Positions 5,914 through 6,922 of a DNA stretch of 6,922 nucleotides are shown in pieces. The stretch is from Caryophanales bacterium UBA4869. GTDB lineage: Bacteria > Bacillota_I > Bacilli_A > RFN20 > CAG-288. The stretch is taken from assembly GCA_002399505.1 (NCBI GenBank), contig DHDT01000056.1, forward strand, positions 1 to 6,922. The letters are read 5' to 3'. Below the pieces are notes generated by a model. That model was given only the letters and a program-made list of their open reading frames with translations, was not told where the DNA came from and did no database searches. Numbering within the stretch: position 1 is the stretch's first letter; each line of letters starts with the position of its first letter. The position numbers and the translations under genes were made by a program.

Positions 5914-6922
5914 TTATTTGTCAAAAGACTTGATGAGCTTCATCAGGGCCTTAGCACCAAACTGAGGTCCTTTGATGGGATCGAGAGACAATTTCGTATA
6001 GAGCTTACCGACATAGATGTCTTCTTTGAAAAGAAGAGTGAAGAACTTATCGATGATGGCCTTGGTTTCCTTTTCCTTCTGAACCGGTCCAAAGGGATTA
6101 GCAAAGAAAGAAGTTACACGGCCAGTCTCCGAAGTAGTCCCCTTAGCTACTCTTTCACCTTTGATGAACTCGTTTTCAGCTTCTTCTTTATCTGTGTATC
6201 TTACAAGTCCTTCTTTGGAGTCAGTGAAATTATCAGCTAAAAGGAAGGCATCCACTCTTCGCATCACCTTGGTTTCCTCATAGGTTTCAATCGGAATGAT
6301 GACACGGGAATTAGGCTGTTCGACATTCATATAGATAGCTCTGTCTATGGAGCGAAGTGAATAGCCTTTCTCCAAGTCATCGAGTCTGACAAAAGCACCC
6401 GTCTCAGTTCCGTTAGTTACTACCTCGCCGTCCCTGACTTCAAAAGTGCCCATGTCATCATAAATCGTCTTGATTTCATGGATGTCATCGCTGCCAAGAC
6501 AGCGAAGAGCTTCGATAGTCTCGCTTTTTCCGGCACCTGAGTCTCCAAGGATAGCGACATTGAACTGTTTTCCGCTTTTCAGGATAATTGAAATACCGGC
6601 ACCGTGGATGGGAAGGAAACCTCTGTCGATCATCGTCAGATTATGAAGAGTGAGAATGATCTTCTTCAGATATCCAAAGTATCCGATATGTCCTTTCAGA
6701 GGACAGATACCGACATAGGTCTTATCTTGGGTCTGATAATAATAGGTAAGGTCTTCAGGAACATCAGCTCCAAAGACGACGATGAAGGCCGGGATACGGC
6801 CGGCATGACGGTCAAATCTTGCAACTTGGAAAAGATTGCCTAATCCAATCAGGAAAGAAAGATATGACTTATGGACAAAGACATAGCCAATCTGCCCTTT
6901 TATGTGGATACAGACAGCCAGC
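5914..6922 (-). CDS. PEP carboxykinase-like P-loop protein, N-terminus missing (partial)
   Basis: The frame stays open to the right edge, so the start is outside; 336 full codons are visible. Numbering from the edge, a P-loop GDSGAGKSE lies at 126-134, preceded by YFGYLKK (81-87) and PIHGAG (104-109), and followed by YDDMGTF (154-160), ETG (173-175), NSRVIIPI (204-211) and GTTSETGRVTSFFANPFGP. These line up in order with ATP-dependent PEP carboxykinase: Y..GE.KK, MHCSAN, GLSGTGKT, kinase-2 DD, ETG, NTR.AYPI and AGTE.G....FG.PF. From memory of the E. coli enzyme, the Tyr207-Lys213-His232 spacing is matched exactly (Y81, K87, H106). The P-loop is closer to HPr kinase (GDSG.GKSE), a member of the same superfamily. 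The C-terminal part is much shorter than in PEPCK, and the ATP-binding RI...TR segment is not visible. It may be a PEPCK, a relative with another kinase role, or inactive. A terminator follows the stop directly. Confidence 0.72.
   Translation of the reverse strand, partial: LAVCIHIKGQIGYVFVHKSYLSFLIGLGNLFQVARFDRHAGRIPAFIVVFGADVPEDLTYYYQTQDKTYVGICPLKGHIGYFGYLKKIILTLHNLTMIDRGFLPIHGAGISIILKSGKQFNVAILGDSGAGKSETIEALRCLGSDDIHEIKTIYDDMGTFEVRDGEVVTNGTETGAFVRLDDLEKGYSLRSIDRAIYMNVEQPNSRVIIPIETYEETKVMRRVDAFLLADNFTDSKEGLVRYTDKEEAENEFIKGERVAKGTTSETGRVTSFFANPFGPVQKEKETKAIIDKFFTLLFKEDIYVGKLYTKLSLDPIKGPQFGAKALMKLIKSFDK

Noticed and set aside
1..6922. Looked for CRISPR repeats, insertion sequence ends, tRNA or rRNA genes, phage genes and a novel defence cassette.
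   Set aside because: None is visible: no regularly spaced repeats, no transposase or integrase motifs and no cloverleaf. The window is a conserved transporter operon with two partial neighbours.

Overview
The window looks like chromosomal DNA of a Gram-positive bacterium of the Firmicutes, probably low to moderate GC. Evidence: strong AAGGAGG-type ribosome sites, a lipobox signal peptide, tightly packed genes with overlapping stops and starts, AT-rich spacers and Rho-independent terminators. The protein style suggests Erysipelotrichia or a relative, but that is an impression from the sequences and not a test.

Layout. Bases 3-89 (+) are the last 28 codons of an EAL-domain (cyclic-di-GMP phosphodiesterase type) gene entering from the left. 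A hairpin at 109-143 with T-tracts on both strands separates it from the convergent genes. From 5365 down to 166, all on the minus strand, lies a complete four-gene nucleoside ABC importer of the BMP/Nup type: lipoprotein (5365-4196), double-domain ATPase (3996-2371), first permease (2387-1161) and second permease (1161-166). At the right edge, 6922-5914 (minus) is the C-terminal part of a P-loop protein that aligns by eye with ATP-dependent PEP carboxykinase. It is cut by the window edge and ends in a strong terminator (5877-5908).

How it works together. The lipoprotein captures a nucleoside outside the membrane, the two permeases form the channel and the ATPase drives import. A good extended -10 promoter at 5563-5590 should start the operon, giving a leader of about 190 nt with mutually exclusive pairings. 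A hairpin terminator directly after the lipoprotein gene should let the binding protein be made in excess of the transporter. The 198-bp spacer after it also carries a TATAAT box flanked by a 9-bp inverted repeat, so the ATPase and permeases may have their own promoter. The last three genes are translationally coupled by overlaps of 17 and 1 nt.

Most of the window is an ordinary transporter operon. I see no CRISPR array, insertion sequence, tRNA, rRNA or phage signal. The parts worth a second look are the structured leader, the control region at 4020-4180 and the divergent PEPCK-like protein.
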